NCBI GenBank assembly: GCA_963576565.1
Contig: OY755040.1
Coordinates: 82,059,321-82,123,320 of the forward strand
DNA from: Aspidapion aeneum
Taxonomy: Eukaryota > Arthropoda > Insecta > Coleoptera > Brentidae
Length of the DNA: 64,000 bases
Direction: 5' to 3'
Shown here: positions 12,396-22,954 of the stretch, one piece after another
Position numbering within the stretch: the stretch's first letter is position 1
Layout of the letters: every line of letters begins with the position of its first letter
Program-made: the position numbers and the translations under genes
The notes under the pieces: model-generated
Told to the model about the DNA's origin: nothing
What the model saw: only the letters and a program-made list of their open reading frames with translations
Databases searched by the model: none

Positions 12396-12746
12396 CAGGG
12401 TGGGGCATTTTCGTTGGTTTTATAGGGTACAGGCTAAACGGTAAGATATACAAAAAAACTGACATACGTGTCCCGTCCTCTTTGTTAGTGTCTTTTTTAA
12501 TGGCGCAATCAAATCTACGCTCACTATATTGGTTTAGCAGATATAGGGTGATTCTCGAAAATTGGCGATTTTTATTATCTCTTATTACTCGGTTATTTAT
12601 GGAGATAGAAAAAAACTTCAAATACAAAAGTTTTATGATTTTCTACATAGAATCCAGTGGCGTAACCAGAAAAATTAAAAAAGTTTTTTTGTATCTCTTA
12701 CCGTTTAGCCTGTACCCTATAAAACCAACGAAAATGCCCCACCCTG
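12396..12746. mobile_element. MITE with roughly 70-bp terminal inverted repeats and TA flanks
   Basis: CAGGGTGGGGCATTTTCG opens the left arm, and its reverse complement closes the right arm at 12746. The near-perfect inverted match runs for about 70 bp. TA dinucleotides flank both ends (12394-12395, 12747-12748). A 351-bp non-coding element with TA duplication fits a Tc1/mariner-mobilised MITE. Short ORFs over the arms are artefacts of the inverted repeat. Confidence 0.85.
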
Positions 12747-13651
12747 TACAGTGAGGTACTGAAAACAGCTTACATAAATTTCTATCATTTTTTTTTAAAT
12801 CAATGAGTACCTATAAAACTAGATTTCATTTTTATAAATTATACCATGAAGTAATTAAGACCTTTTGTTTCTATTTTTGTTACTTAAACGTGTCATTTGA
12901 GCTTTTAAACCTTCATTTTTGTTTAAGACAACTATTAAAACATAAACCTGTTGGTTAGTATTTTTTTGTCCATGTTAAGATTTAAAAGAAAATTGAAAAT
13001 ATTTCTCAAGTTTTGAGTTCGTTCGATAATTTTGATTTGTTTTATCTGTTAATGTCATTTTTTTTTTATCATAGTAATCTTTATCAACTGCTAACAAAAA
13101 GTAGCCCAAAAGAAAGGTCTATTTGCTAGGCCTACTCCGTACTTCGTACTGTATGTTTTTTTATTGAAAAGTGCTAATAACACAATGCCTTCTTAGCTAT
13201 GCTAGTTTTCTCTGCTACAGTTAATCTATTTTACAGTTTTGACTGCGAATTGAGTTAGTATACAGATAATTTGAAATTTCTTTCTTTTTTTAGTATTCTT
13301 TTGTTTTTTCTTTGTGTTCCAAGAAAATGTTGGATAGATACATACATCCAGGATATTATTAGCATATGTAAATAGTCCTGAATCTCAAAAGTTTTAAGTT
13401 ATTTACACACAGAGATTCTATAATGTAGTCGTAGCAATATAATAACTTGCGTGCGTAAATATCTTGGTAACCAAAAGATTTAGTACATTTGTTTCTTTGC
13501 TAACTTACTGTAATCTTCTTATCCTGTTTAAATAAAAAATAATTTTTATGCAATTATCATCAGAGCTTACTTTCTTTTTTTCAAAAGACTGTTTTTTAAT
13601 GTGTTATTACTATTTTGCTGTAGTTGGACTTACTCTATACAGTAGTTGTTT

Positions 13652-13852
13652 ACTACTACTATGTCGGTTTAGAACGTTTTTCTACGTTGTCCGACGCCTA
13701 TTCTCCACCTCCTTCGATCATGACAGTCATCTTCCGTCAGGTTTTTTTTTTTACTCATTGATCTTTAGATTGACTGTTGCCTCTTTCGTCGTTCATCCGT
13801 TGTACATGGGCATACCATATCAGTTGCCTTTTAGTGATGTCATCAGTTATGC
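13652..13852 (-). mobile_element. 5'-truncated 3' end of an RTE LINE (same family as element E)
   Basis: The minus strand reads ITDDITKRQLIWYAHVQRMNDER and ends in a (TAG)n tail, matching the 3' end of element E at 45138-45380. GTTGTTT flanks both sides (13645-13651 and 13853-13859), a plausible 7-bp target duplication. About 200 bp of the 3' end survive. The reading frame is damaged after MNDER. Confidence 0.75.
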
Positions 13853-15717
13853 GTTGTTTTTTTTTTGGAATGAGTGTTTTTATCTGGATTTTAAACTCCC
13901 CAGTCATTGAGAAGAAGGCTGAGGAGTAAATTGGGAAAAAAAAATTTTCCGCTCGAGAGGGTGTTTCAATGGTATACCTATAATTAAAATTTTCTATTGG
14001 TCTATATTTGTTTTGTTTGTTGCCGTATCTCCTAATATCGTAACTCAATTTTGAAAAATAGGGTTACGGTATAGTCAGTTAAATGTTTTAACCAATCTTT
14101 ATCAAGAAAACTACTGAATTAATAATCGTCATGTTATAGCTTACATGGTCTACAGGTGAACTGGTCTAAAACAGCGGAAAAATATATGGGTTGGATTTTT
14201 GGGTTTCTTTCAAGTCAAATAATTTTGTAAAAATGGGCATTTAAATTTGGGAAAAACTATTCAAGGTAGAGGTAAAACTTTACCTATGAAACGAATAAAA
14301 AGTTATATCAGGGTAGGTTAATGAAGACAGTGACGTCACACCTAGTAGATTCCAGTAAGAGATCTACGTAATTTTCTATTTCGTCATGTCGGGAACTCAT
14401 TTTTGAGTTATACTGGATAAACAATAGACCGGAAAATTTATTTAACAAGAAGATTTGGACTAGTTTCTTTCTTCGTTATACACCTGTGTTTTTCTAACGC
14501 CAGTGAAGATGGCCACTTCCTGTTAGTGTTGAATCCACAGTGTCTTAGGTTTTCTAATTAGGGAGACAAAAGCATTGTCGTTGAATAAATTTTATATTTT
14601 ACAATACAATTTTCAATTTAAAATGGTAGCTACCTATTTTTTTTATTATGACGAAACATGATTTAGATTTGGTATACAAGAGTCACTATACGTTTTTGGA
14701 ACCTGTGTTGAAGTGATGATGGGATATTATTTTAAAACAGGTGGTTTTATGGTAGACATTTGGACAATTTTTCTGACTTGGTTAAAAAATAGCTTAATTA
14801 GATAATATTTGAGATAGTAACTAAAAAAATAGGATTTTTAGAAATTTTGTGTTTAATGGTATAGGAATAGGAAAAACCTAGAAGATACAACCATAAAGAG
14901 TAGACGACTCTTGAGTCATGCCATATCAAATGAAAACCGTTATAATTTTATCAGTAATATTTTAAAAAAAGATATTAACATCAAGAAATAATCAGAGATT
15001 GGAAAAACAGACAAGAACAGCAGAATAAAGAAGTATTTTCTTTCATTATAAAATTTTATGATCAAATTTTTACTCTTTTTACTTTATAGGGTTGATAAGC
15101 CATTTAAGCTAATCTTTATGTCATTTGGTAATCTTTTTATTATGAAATTTATATATTTTCTCTTGTCTTGAAATTTTATAAATAAAACCACTGTCTTTGG
15201 CTTTAGCAGTGATAACACCTATAGACTAACGAAAAAGTCTCATTTGAATTAGAAAGTTTTAAATCAAAAACATCTTAATGGAATAGTATATTTAAAATCA
15301 AGTAAATAAAATCTTTGTATAAAAAAAATTTCTAGTGTATAGCGAACAACTGTTTTTTTATTCTGTAAAATGTTACCTGTAAAACTAATTGTCATAAAAA
15401 TAAGTGCATAAGCACAAATTTTATAAAAAAATAACTAATTAGCTGTGGAGATTGGTAGTTGGCATAACAATCGCTGGACCAAGAGACAGTGTCTCTATCG
15501 CGTTATGCCACAGTTCTATCTTGAGGTATACAGAGCTTTTGTAACCTATTATTATACGTGAAAACCAATTCTTTAATCTCTTTTATACATTGCTTTAGTA
15601 GAAGTAAATTGTATCTTTTCAGATAATATCTGCATCAATCATCTGTCAGATATGTAATCTTAATCTTGTTTTTTGTGTTACACGGAAAAAGTGTAATATT
15701 TAACTTTTTATTATTTT

Positions 15718-16428
15718 TGGGGCTCCCTGGTGGTCCAGAAAGGAGAGTTGTCTGGAATTTAACGGTGTCAGATGTGGACTGTAATTTTAAGGGAATAAGG
15801 TCATAGGCTAAGCTGGTACAAGGGATTCTGAAATGGTCTAGTTTACCTTCTAGGTTAGTGTAGCAATAAACAAATGTATGTAAGGTAAAAATAATGCATT
15901 TTCACTTACCATTTTTATACAGGAAGTGGAACTCATGGGAGGACGCGCTGTTAAACCTTAGTTTTTGCACCCCACATTCCTGCGGTAGGAGAGTAGCTAA
16001 CACGCGTGTGTTATCGTTCGAAGGCGAAACGGTTCTCTCTGGTCCGGCAGCAGGTATCGCTGCTGCGTTCATTCTCCCACATGTCGCCCAGTGGCGTCGT
16101 TAATCCATAGGCGTAGGAGAAAAGGGAATAAGTAGGAGGGAATGAGATTACGAAGGTCCATATTAAAGGAACTAGGAACCTTAGTAATTCAAAATGCATT
16201 TTATGTAAAGTAAATTGATTATAGCAAATTGTAATATTTGCCTTTAAAACCGCGGGAGTTTCAAATGCAAATAACCCAGTAATTTTAAGTACTTAATTAG
16301 TTAATTAATACTAAATAAACAAAAAAATAGAAAATGCTCTAGTAAATCACCAAATAGCCTAATTCGAACCAATTTGGTAAATTATAGTAAAAAGAACATA
16401 TTTACAAAAAGGAAGGCGGGACGAACCA
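15718..16428 (-). repeat. 3' LTR of element B
   Basis: 711 bp. The plus strand starts TGGGGCTCCC and ends CGAACCA. It carries no gene: the 69-codon and 62-codon frames inside it recur at the same place in the other LTR and are chance openings. Confidence 0.93.
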
Positions 16429-16442
16429 TTTCCCACCCCCCT
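16429..16442 (-). promoter_or_regulatory. Polypurine tract of element B
   Basis: The plus strand reads TTCCCACCCCCC, so the minus strand is an unbroken purine run directly before the 3' LTR. This is the expected primer for plus-strand cDNA synthesis. Confidence 0.8.
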
Positions 16443-16470
16443 GAGAATGCCCAGGGGCATTTCAGAGAGT

Positions 16471-19400
16471 TTAATTTGTAGGCAGGGCGCATAGTTTTAC
16501 CAAAGGCCGTTTGTAGGTACCTTTAGTAGTCTTTACAATAGCAACCCGTGGAACATTATCAGAACCTTTAATAAGGTCTTCAATGCGGCCTAGGGGCCAA
16601 TCCAATGGAGTGGAATTTTCATCTTTGATCAGTACCATAGTACCAATATCAATGGAAGCAAGAGGTTGGTGCCATTTGGCTCGCTGTTGCAAAGTGTGCA
16701 AATATTCGCGATGCCAGCGAATCCAAAAATCGCGGTGCATTCTTTGCAACAGTTGCCACCTGGACAGCCTGTTTAACGCAATATCGCAGTAGTTTGGATC
16801 GGGTATTGTACCTGGAGGCCTCAAATTTAAAAAATTATTAGGAGTCAAGACCGCCAGATCAGTAGGATCGGTGCTTAAGGCACATAAAGGACGTGAGTTC
16901 ATTATGGCTTCAACTTGGGTTAAAACCGTATTTAATTCCTCATAGGTGAGTATTTGATTTCCAACTACCCTGTGAAGATGAGTCTTTAAAGATTTAATGT
17001 TTGATTCCCAAATGCCTCCCATGTGGGGAGCAGCAGGTGGGTTAAAAGACCAAACTATACCTTCCCCCTTCACGCAATCAGAAAAAATTTGTCGCAAGTA
17101 TTTTTCAGAGGCCACGAAGTTGGTCCCGCAGTCTGAAGAGATCTTTGAGCATAGTCCTCTTCTAGCTATGAAGCGGCGCAGAGCAGCCAGAAAGGCTTCT
17201 GATGTCATATCAGAGACTAACTCTAAATGCACGGCTTTAACAGCGCAACAGATAAATAAACAGACATATGCTTTCATGGTTTTTGCACCTCTGGTCCGAC
17301 CAAGAGTAATCGTGAACGGACCACAAAAATCTATACCTACATTTTCGAACACCTTTGCTTCGGAAACTCTAAATTTCGGTAGGTTACCCATAGGGGGTTG
17401 AAGGGAGTTAGGTTTAGTTTTCCAGCAAGTATGGCAAGAACTTAAAACTTTTCTCACTACCTTTTTAGCAGACAATACCCAGAAGTTTTGCATTAGTAAA
17501 AAAGTTGTGGTCTGTATACCACAATGAAGATTGCTGCGATGCAAATCTAAAATCAGTAATTCAGTGAATTTTGCACTAGAAGGCAAAAGAATTGGAAATT
17601 TTTTATCGTATGATAAATTTGAATGGCATAAACGGCCTCCAACACGAAGCAAATCGTAGCTTTCATTATGCAAAAATGGACATAATTTTTGAAAAGCTTT
17701 TGGAAGCTGTTTCTTATCTTTTAGTAATTCAATTTCTTTTTGGAAAGAAAAAGATTGTACGCATTTCGAAATAAAAAGTAAGCTTTTGTAGTAATCCTGA
17801 TTTGTAAGGTAATCAGTAGCAAAATTGTATGAGGGATTTTTAAACTTTTGTAACCCTCGCAAAAAGTAAGCAACTATTCTCTTAATTTTAAAAAGAGAAC
17901 TGTATTTTTCAAACAGGTTGTTTACATAATATTCAACTGTTTGTTCGCAAGTAAAAACGTTAAAAATATTTTTTCGCTGTTCTTCCAAAACTGCATTCCC
18001 ATCGTAAGTAACTGTCATAAAATCCCAAGTATTTGTAGGTTGGTTTAGAAAAGAAGGCCCTTCTAACCAAAAATAAAATCTTTGTAAATCAGAGGGATAC
18101 ATTTCCCTAGTACCGCAGTCAGCAGGATTTTGTTCAGTAGGAACATAATGCCAAAACTCAGGGCTAATTCTTCCTTGTATATAGGCAGTTCTATTCGAAA
18201 CAAATGTTTTAAATTTGTGAGGAGATCCCTGAATCCAAGATAAGGTCACTGTGCTATCAGTAAAAGCAAGAATTTTATCAAATTTAATTTTTTCCGAGAA
18301 CGTTTCTAGTAAAAAATCCATTAATTTAGCCAACAAAACAGCTCCTAAAAGCTCTAGTCTTGGTAAAGTTAGTTTACGACGCAACGGTGCGACTCTAGAT
18401 TTACTACAAACAAAAAAAACTTTAATGTTTCCATCAGAATAAAAAATTCGAATATAAGCGACAGCACAATAGGCCCGTTCTGAACTATCGCAAAATCCTA
18501 CTAGCTGGATTTGACTAGCATTAGGCAAAATTATTTGACGAGGAATTTTAACAGAATGCAAAAACTTTAATTCATTTTTAAATTTTTCCCATTTAAAAAC
18601 AATTTCCGGACTGACAGGGTCGTCCCAGTTTAAGTCTTCTGCCCAGCAGTATTGAACAATTAATTTTAAAATTAAAACTATTGGCGCCAAAAAAGACAGA
18701 GGGTCGTAAATGCGGGCCAAATTACTTAAAATTGTTCTTTTAGTGCATGTTTGGAGAGAACAGTCGAAAGTATAAAAAAATTCATCAGTATGAGGGTTCC
18801 AATTTAAACCGAGAATTTTCAAAGTTGAATTTTCAGCATCTAAATCGAGAGAAAGAGCCTTCATCGAAATGTGTGACTCAGGAAGATCGGATAGTAACTC
18901 GGGACAATTGCTCGCCCATTTACGCAATTCGAATCCACCTCGGCTAAGTAGCTCGACTAATTGATTTTTCATCTCAGTGGCCTTAAAAAAGTCATCACTT
19001 CCCGAAATCACATCATCGACAAAAACTGCCTCCTCAATGATTTTTGAGGCAAGAGGAAGGTCCTCATGCTCTCTAGCAAGTTGCAGCAAAGTTCTGATAG
19101 CCAAAAAAGGGCTACAAGAGACCCCGAATAAAACTCTATTTATTTCGAAGTCTTGAATAGGCTGGTTAGGATCAAACCTCCAAACTATTCTTTGAAAATT
19201 AGTTTGACTAGGGTCAACTAAAATCATCCTGTACATTTGACGGATGTCGCAACAAAAGCAAAATTTATGCAAACGATAAAGTAATAAAATTTTTTGTAAG
19301 TCCCTTTGTAAAGGGGGCCCAGTATAAACAGCGTTGTTGAGCGAGATTTTGCCAGGGGCGTGCATGCTCGCATCAAAAACCACCCTCAGGGGGGTGCTAG

Positions 19401-21762
19401 TAGAATCTTTTTTAAACACCGCATGGTGTGCAATATAAAAATGATTTGAAATTTCGGTCGGCAAAGGTGCAGAAACCGGTTGCATATGATTATTATCTAA
19501 ATAATCTTGTAAAACAGAGCTGTAGGCAGCATAAAAATCAGGGTTTTGTAGCAATTTCTTCTCAAGGGAGAAAAAACGACGTACGGCAATGGATCGAGTG
19601 TCGCCAAAATCTGGAGCAGTAACTTTAAATGGTAAAGATACAATATATCTCCCCTCCTCATTTTTTGAGGTAGTTTTCAAAAAATAATTTTCGCAAAACT
19701 CATCTTCGGGGTCAATGGCCTTGACATTAGGTATGTCATCTATTTGCCAAAATCGTTGTAGATTTTTATCTAAATTGACAAAAGAATCGTTCATTGACGT
19801 AGTAAAAAATGTTTTAATTTGATTTGTAGTTGAAGGTGAAAGTGAAAGATTGCCCATTATTCCCCAACCAAAAATAGTATTAATGCAGACGGGGTTGTTG
19901 GGTCCCGTAGACAAACGACCATCTAGCAAAATGTAAGGGTACACATCGCCGCCCAACAATAAATCAATTTTATCGCTTTTATTAAAGCCTGGGTCAGCTA
20001 GTTCTAAGTTGGCGAGAAAAGGAAAACTTTTAATCGAAAATGAGGAATGAGGTAAATCACTACAAATTTTATCGAGTATTATCGCATCAAAATTAAAAAC
20101 AAAATTATTATCACGCAAAGAGGATATATTGCAATTAATTCCAGATTTTGCCGAAGTTGTCATTCGATCTAAGCTTTGTAGAGTCATGGCGATATTAAAT
20201 TTAGGAAGGCCCAAACTATCAGCACATGACTTAGATATAAATGAAGATTGAGCACCAGAGTCACAGATGGCGCGCACTGTGTGCCAATTTTGAAAAACAT
20301 CCTGTATTTGTATTAAAGCGGTACAGAGAAGTACTTCGCGATCATTTAAAGACATACCAGTAACAATGGTGTTAGTGGTTCTATTAAATTCGGTAGCCAC
20401 GGGGCTCCTCGGGGGTTGCACTGCAGAAGTAGAGGGGCTACTCGCAGAACTAGGTGTAGAATTAATAGGAAAAAAATGTAAGAGACTGTGATGAAATTGG
20501 CCACAATGTAAACATCTTTTTTCTGATTTGCATTGCTGGGGTAAATTATGCTTCGAGGCCAAACAGTTGACACACGCTTTATGTTGTTTAACAATCTCAA
20601 AACGTTGCTGGGGAGTTTTCGCCAAAAAATTAGGACATCTGTATATTATATGATCGTCACTTTTACAGAGAAAACAAAAATTTTGAGGGTTTGGAGTATT
20701 ATTTAAGCCACTTTGGCCATTTGGAGACTGGGAGGCATTTTTGGAGGCTCTCTGAGTATTAGCAAACAAAGCAGATCGATTTTGAAACTTTGCTTGATTT
20801 TTCTGACCTGAAATTGACAAATCTTTATTTTTTAAGTAATCTTGAGTTTGTTGTATTTGTTCCAACGCAATGCAATGGCTAGAAACAAAAGCACGAATTT
20901 TATCATAAGAGGGGATCTCATTGGAGCAATAATTTTGCTCAAATGCCTTGCGCGTGGTTGGGTCCAACCTATCCAAGAGCATTTGTGCCATAATATAATC
21001 CCAAAACTCCGTTTTAAAACCCATGACTTTTAAAGCACTTAAGTTTTTCGAAAAACAATCAAGCAAATTCCTCAAATTCGTAGCATTCTCTTTAGTAAGA
21101 GGAGAGAAGCCTTCAATTGCCTTCCAGTGAAGGTAAGCTTGTAATCGTTTATTTGTATACCTATCCACCAAGGTGTGGTAGGCATTTAAATAATTTTCAG
21201 CAAGGATAGGAATGTCAGAAATGACATCCAGGGCAGGGCCCTTTAAATTAGAAAAAAGCAAATTGAATTTTTCAAAGTTTCCCAGCGACCTATTATTGTG
21301 CACGGTAGCATTAAAGGCTTGCAAAAAGGTTGGAAACTCCTTAAATTCCCCTTGAAAAAGAGGTATTTTTATCCTAGGCAGTAAACCATGCTGGTTTGTG
21401 GAGGCACAGGGACTGCCCATGGGATTTATCGTACTGCTCAAAAGCCCTCCATCTTCAAAGGGTAGTTCGAAAAGTTCGTAAAATATAGTGGAAATCTCGT
21501 CACAGCGTTTGCAAAAGTCCATAAACACTTTGTTTTCTACTACTAAGCGATCCTCATCAGAGGCTACCAACGTCAACAAAGTATTATGGTGTTTTTCAAA
21601 ATCTTTTTTGATTTTTGACAATGTCCGAAATTTGACTTTAAAGCCGCTGTGATAGGCAGGGTCATTTTTTGCGAGGGTCGCGGATTCAATGATCAAATTT
21701 AGCTGTGAAATCGCACTATAGCGCAAGGCTTTAGCCTTTAAAATTTTATCCGAACTAGACAT
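16471..21762 (-). CDS. BEL/Pao gag-pol polyprotein, intact
   Basis: A single 1763-codon frame starting ATG (MSSSDKIL) and ending LCALPTN. Domains by approximate residue: DUF1759 gag 126-294 (starting RIKIPLFQG); CCHC-type knuckles 360-425 (CFLCKSDDHIIYRC, RCLHCGQFHH); DUF1758 retropepsin with its aspartate in ICDSGAQSSF near 502; RT from about 775 with CDIRQMYRM and catalytic FVDDV at 914-918; peptidase A17 / RNase H-like region 1010-1220 (YDPLSFLAP, AFTDST, NPADCGTR); integrase zinc finger 1403-1440 (LHRSNLHCG, CHTCW); rve core with D near 1478 (IDFCGPF), D near 1544 (SDCGTNF) and E near 1586 (WESNIKS); DUF5641 to the end. All catalytic residues checked are present. No env-like frame follows. 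Gag and pol share one frame, as is usual for BEL. Confidence 0.95.
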   Translation of the reverse strand: MSSSDKILKAKALRYSAISQLNLIIESATLAKNDPAYHSGFKVKFRTLSKIKKDFEKHHNTLLTLVASDEDRLVVENKVFMDFCKRCDEISTIFYELFELPFEDGGLLSSTINPMGSPCASTNQHGLLPRIKIPLFQGEFKEFPTFLQAFNATVHNNRSLGNFEKFNLLFSNLKGPALDVISDIPILAENYLNAYHTLVDRYTNKRLQAYLHWKAIEGFSPLTKENATNLRNLLDCFSKNLSALKVMGFKTEFWDYIMAQMLLDRLDPTTRKAFEQNYCSNEIPSYDKIRAFVSSHCIALEQIQQTQDYLKNKDLSISGQKNQAKFQNRSALFANTQRASKNASQSPNGQSGLNNTPNPQNFCFLCKSDDHIIYRCPNFLAKTPQQRFEIVKQHKACVNCLASKHNLPQQCKSEKRCLHCGQFHHSLLHFFPINSTPSSASSPSTSAVQPPRSPVATEFNRTTNTIVTGMSLNDREVLLCTALIQIQDVFQNWHTVRAICDSGAQSSFISKSCADSLGLPKFNIAMTLQSLDRMTTSAKSGINCNISSLRDNNFVFNFDAIILDKICSDLPHSSFSIKSFPFLANLELADPGFNKSDKIDLLLGGDVYPYILLDGRLSTGPNNPVCINTIFGWGIMGNLSLSPSTTNQIKTFFTTSMNDSFVNLDKNLQRFWQIDDIPNVKAIDPEDEFCENYFLKTTSKNEEGRYIVSLPFKVTAPDFGDTRSIAVRRFFSLEKKLLQNPDFYAAYSSVLQDYLDNNHMQPVSAPLPTEISNHFYIAHHAVFKKDSTSTPLRVVFDASMHAPGKISLNNAVYTGPPLQRDLQKILLLYRLHKFCFCCDIRQMYRMILVDPSQTNFQRIVWRFDPNQPIQDFEINRVLFGVSCSPFLAIRTLLQLAREHEDLPLASKIIEEAVFVDDVISGSDDFFKATEMKNQLVELLSRGGFELRKWASNCPELLSDLPESHISMKALSLDLDAENSTLKILGLNWNPHTDEFFYTFDCSLQTCTKRTILSNLARIYDPLSFLAPIVLILKLIVQYCWAEDLNWDDPVSPEIVFKWEKFKNELKFLHSVKIPRQIILPNASQIQLVGFCDSSERAYCAVAYIRIFYSDGNIKVFFVCSKSRVAPLRRKLTLPRLELLGAVLLAKLMDFLLETFSEKIKFDKILAFTDSTVTLSWIQGSPHKFKTFVSNRTAYIQGRISPEFWHYVPTEQNPADCGTREMYPSDLQRFYFWLEGPSFLNQPTNTWDFMTVTYDGNAVLEEQRKNIFNVFTCEQTVEYYVNNLFEKYSSLFKIKRIVAYFLRGLQKFKNPSYNFATDYLTNQDYYKSLLFISKCVQSFSFQKEIELLKDKKQLPKAFQKLCPFLHNESYDLLRVGGRLCHSNLSYDKKFPILLPSSAKFTELLILDLHRSNLHCGIQTTTFLLMQNFWVLSAKKVVRKVLSSCHTCWKTKPNSLQPPMGNLPKFRVSEAKVFENVGIDFCGPFTITLGRTRGAKTMKAYVCLFICCAVKAVHLELVSDMTSEAFLAALRRFIARRGLCSKISSDCGTNFVASEKYLRQIFSDCVKGEGIVWSFNPPAAPHMGGIWESNIKSLKTHLHRVVGNQILTYEELNTVLTQVEAIMNSRPLCALSTDPTDLAVLTPNNFLNLRPPGTIPDPNYCDIALNRLSRWQLLQRMHRDFWIRWHREYLHTLQQRAKWHQPLASIDIGTMVLIKDENSTPLDWPLGRIEDLIKGSDNVPRVAIVKTTKGTYKRPLVKLCALPTN

Positions 21763-22120
21763 GATTTAAAAAAAAATCCAAAAAATAATTGACAAAAATT
21801 AGGTAAACTGAAAAAAAAATCAAAATTTGGACACCCTGTATAAATATTAATGTCCTACGTTTAATTACAATAATCAAACTATAAGCGCACAAAAGTAAAG
21901 AAAATACCCGATGCAAACTAATGATAACAAAAAAACTTGTGTATAAGTTTTTTTATCTTCGCCTCGCGAATTCAAATAAGTAGGTACCTACTATGTACTA
22001 AATTTAAAAATAAATACCTACAAATCAAAAGCATTTAATTTGGTAAAACTATTTATCTGCCTTTACACGAAAACAAATTCTCAAGTTAAGAATTAAATTT
22101 CCTTCAAAATTTATTATGCA

Positions 22121-22340
22121 CGCAAAAAATGGATACAATCATAGCCATTTGCAGACAGATATTATAATAGTAAATTAGAAATAGATATATTCATAGCAAT
22201 TTTTACGCAAAAACGAATATAGTAAAGCATCCGCAATCGGATATAGTCATAGCAATTTGCAATAAGCAAAAATGAATATGGCAATTTGGAGATTTTTTTT
22301 TTCGAGCAAATTGGATATAATTATAGCAATCCACAAATGT
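22121..22340 (-). repeat. Degenerate short repeats in the element B leader
   Basis: Variants of GGATATAGTCATAGCAATTTGC recur about five times at irregular 40-70 bp spacing upstream of gag-pol. There is no coding frame. Confidence 0.5.
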
Positions 22341-22561
22341 GAAGGCACAACGGCTAAAATAATAGCACTTTGCAGACACTATTTTAAACTATTTCCAGTG
22401 ACAAACAAAAAAACACCCGAATTCCATACGGTTTTTTTTTTACAAAAAAGAAACGAAAAAACTTGATTTATTCGAAACAAAAAAAAGCATAGTAGTTTAC
22501 AGATTTTATCTGTGTTTGGTTTTTCGCATGAAAAGGCTAAATTTATTGTTAAAAATATTTA

Positions 22562-22890
22562 ATTTTTACACAAAAAAAATCGCAAAATGTATTTTAGAAA
22601 CCTAGGGGTTTTCTAAAGTAGGCATGTAAGAAAAACAAGGGTTTTTCTTGCATTTGTTTTTACACAAAAAAAAATCGCAAAATGTATTTTAGAAACCTAG
22701 GGGTTTTCTAAAGTAGGCATGTAAGAAAAACAAGGGTTTTTCTTGCATTAAAAAATCGCAAAATGTATTTTAGAAACCTAGGGGTTTTCTAAAGTAGGCA
22801 TGTAAGAAAAACAAGGGTTTTTCTTGCATTTAAAACCAGTAAAAAAGGCATTTAGGAAAAACAAGGGTTTTTCTTGCATTTGAAACCAGT
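22562..22890 (-). repeat. Tandem repeats in the element B leader (about 80-95 bp)
   Basis: Units beginning CGCAAAATGTATTTTAGAAA occur at 22581, 22676 and 22757 (spacings 95 and 81), followed by one or two partial units around 22849. Each unit ends AAGGGTTTTTCTTGCAT. The array lies between the primer-binding site and gag-pol, the same place as the 144-bp array of element A, but the sequence is unrelated. Confidence 0.88.
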
Positions 22891-22933
22891 AAAAAAAAAC
22901 TAACCTAAAAAGGCAAAAAAACGATTCCAGAAA

Positions 22934-22950
22934 TCCGGCTCGAAGGACCA
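22934..22950 (-). promoter_or_regulatory. tRNA-Tyr primer-binding site of element B
   Basis: The plus strand reads TCCGGCTCGAAGGACCA, identical to the 3' end of the common eukaryotic tRNA-Tyr with CCA added. It lies 4 bp from the 5' LTR. It is not a tRNA gene because only the last 17 nt are present. Confidence 0.9.
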
Positions 22951-22954
22951 AAAA

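Larger units (their letters stand above)
10905..15717. other. Non-coding internal DNA of element L with small insertions
   Basis: AT-rich, no long coding frame. It contains a MITE (12396-12746) and a LINE 3' scrap (13652-13852). Around 15459-15510 is an imperfect hairpin (GGCATAAC...GTTATGCC) with an inner palindrome AGAGACAGTGTCTCT. Nothing else was recognised. Confidence 0.55.

Noticed and set aside
13548..13910. 120-codon plus-strand frame
   Set aside because: It is the antisense of a LINE 3' fragment plus T-rich DNA.
15894..16199. Short ORFs in the element B LTRs (also at 23131-23436)
   Set aside because: They occur identically in both LTRs on opposite strands and match no protein family that I recognise.
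22934..22950. tRNA-Tyr-like sequence as a possible tRNA gene
   Set aside because: Only the last 17 nt including CCA are present, next to a BEL LTR; it is a primer-binding site. Nuclear tRNA genes do not encode CCA.
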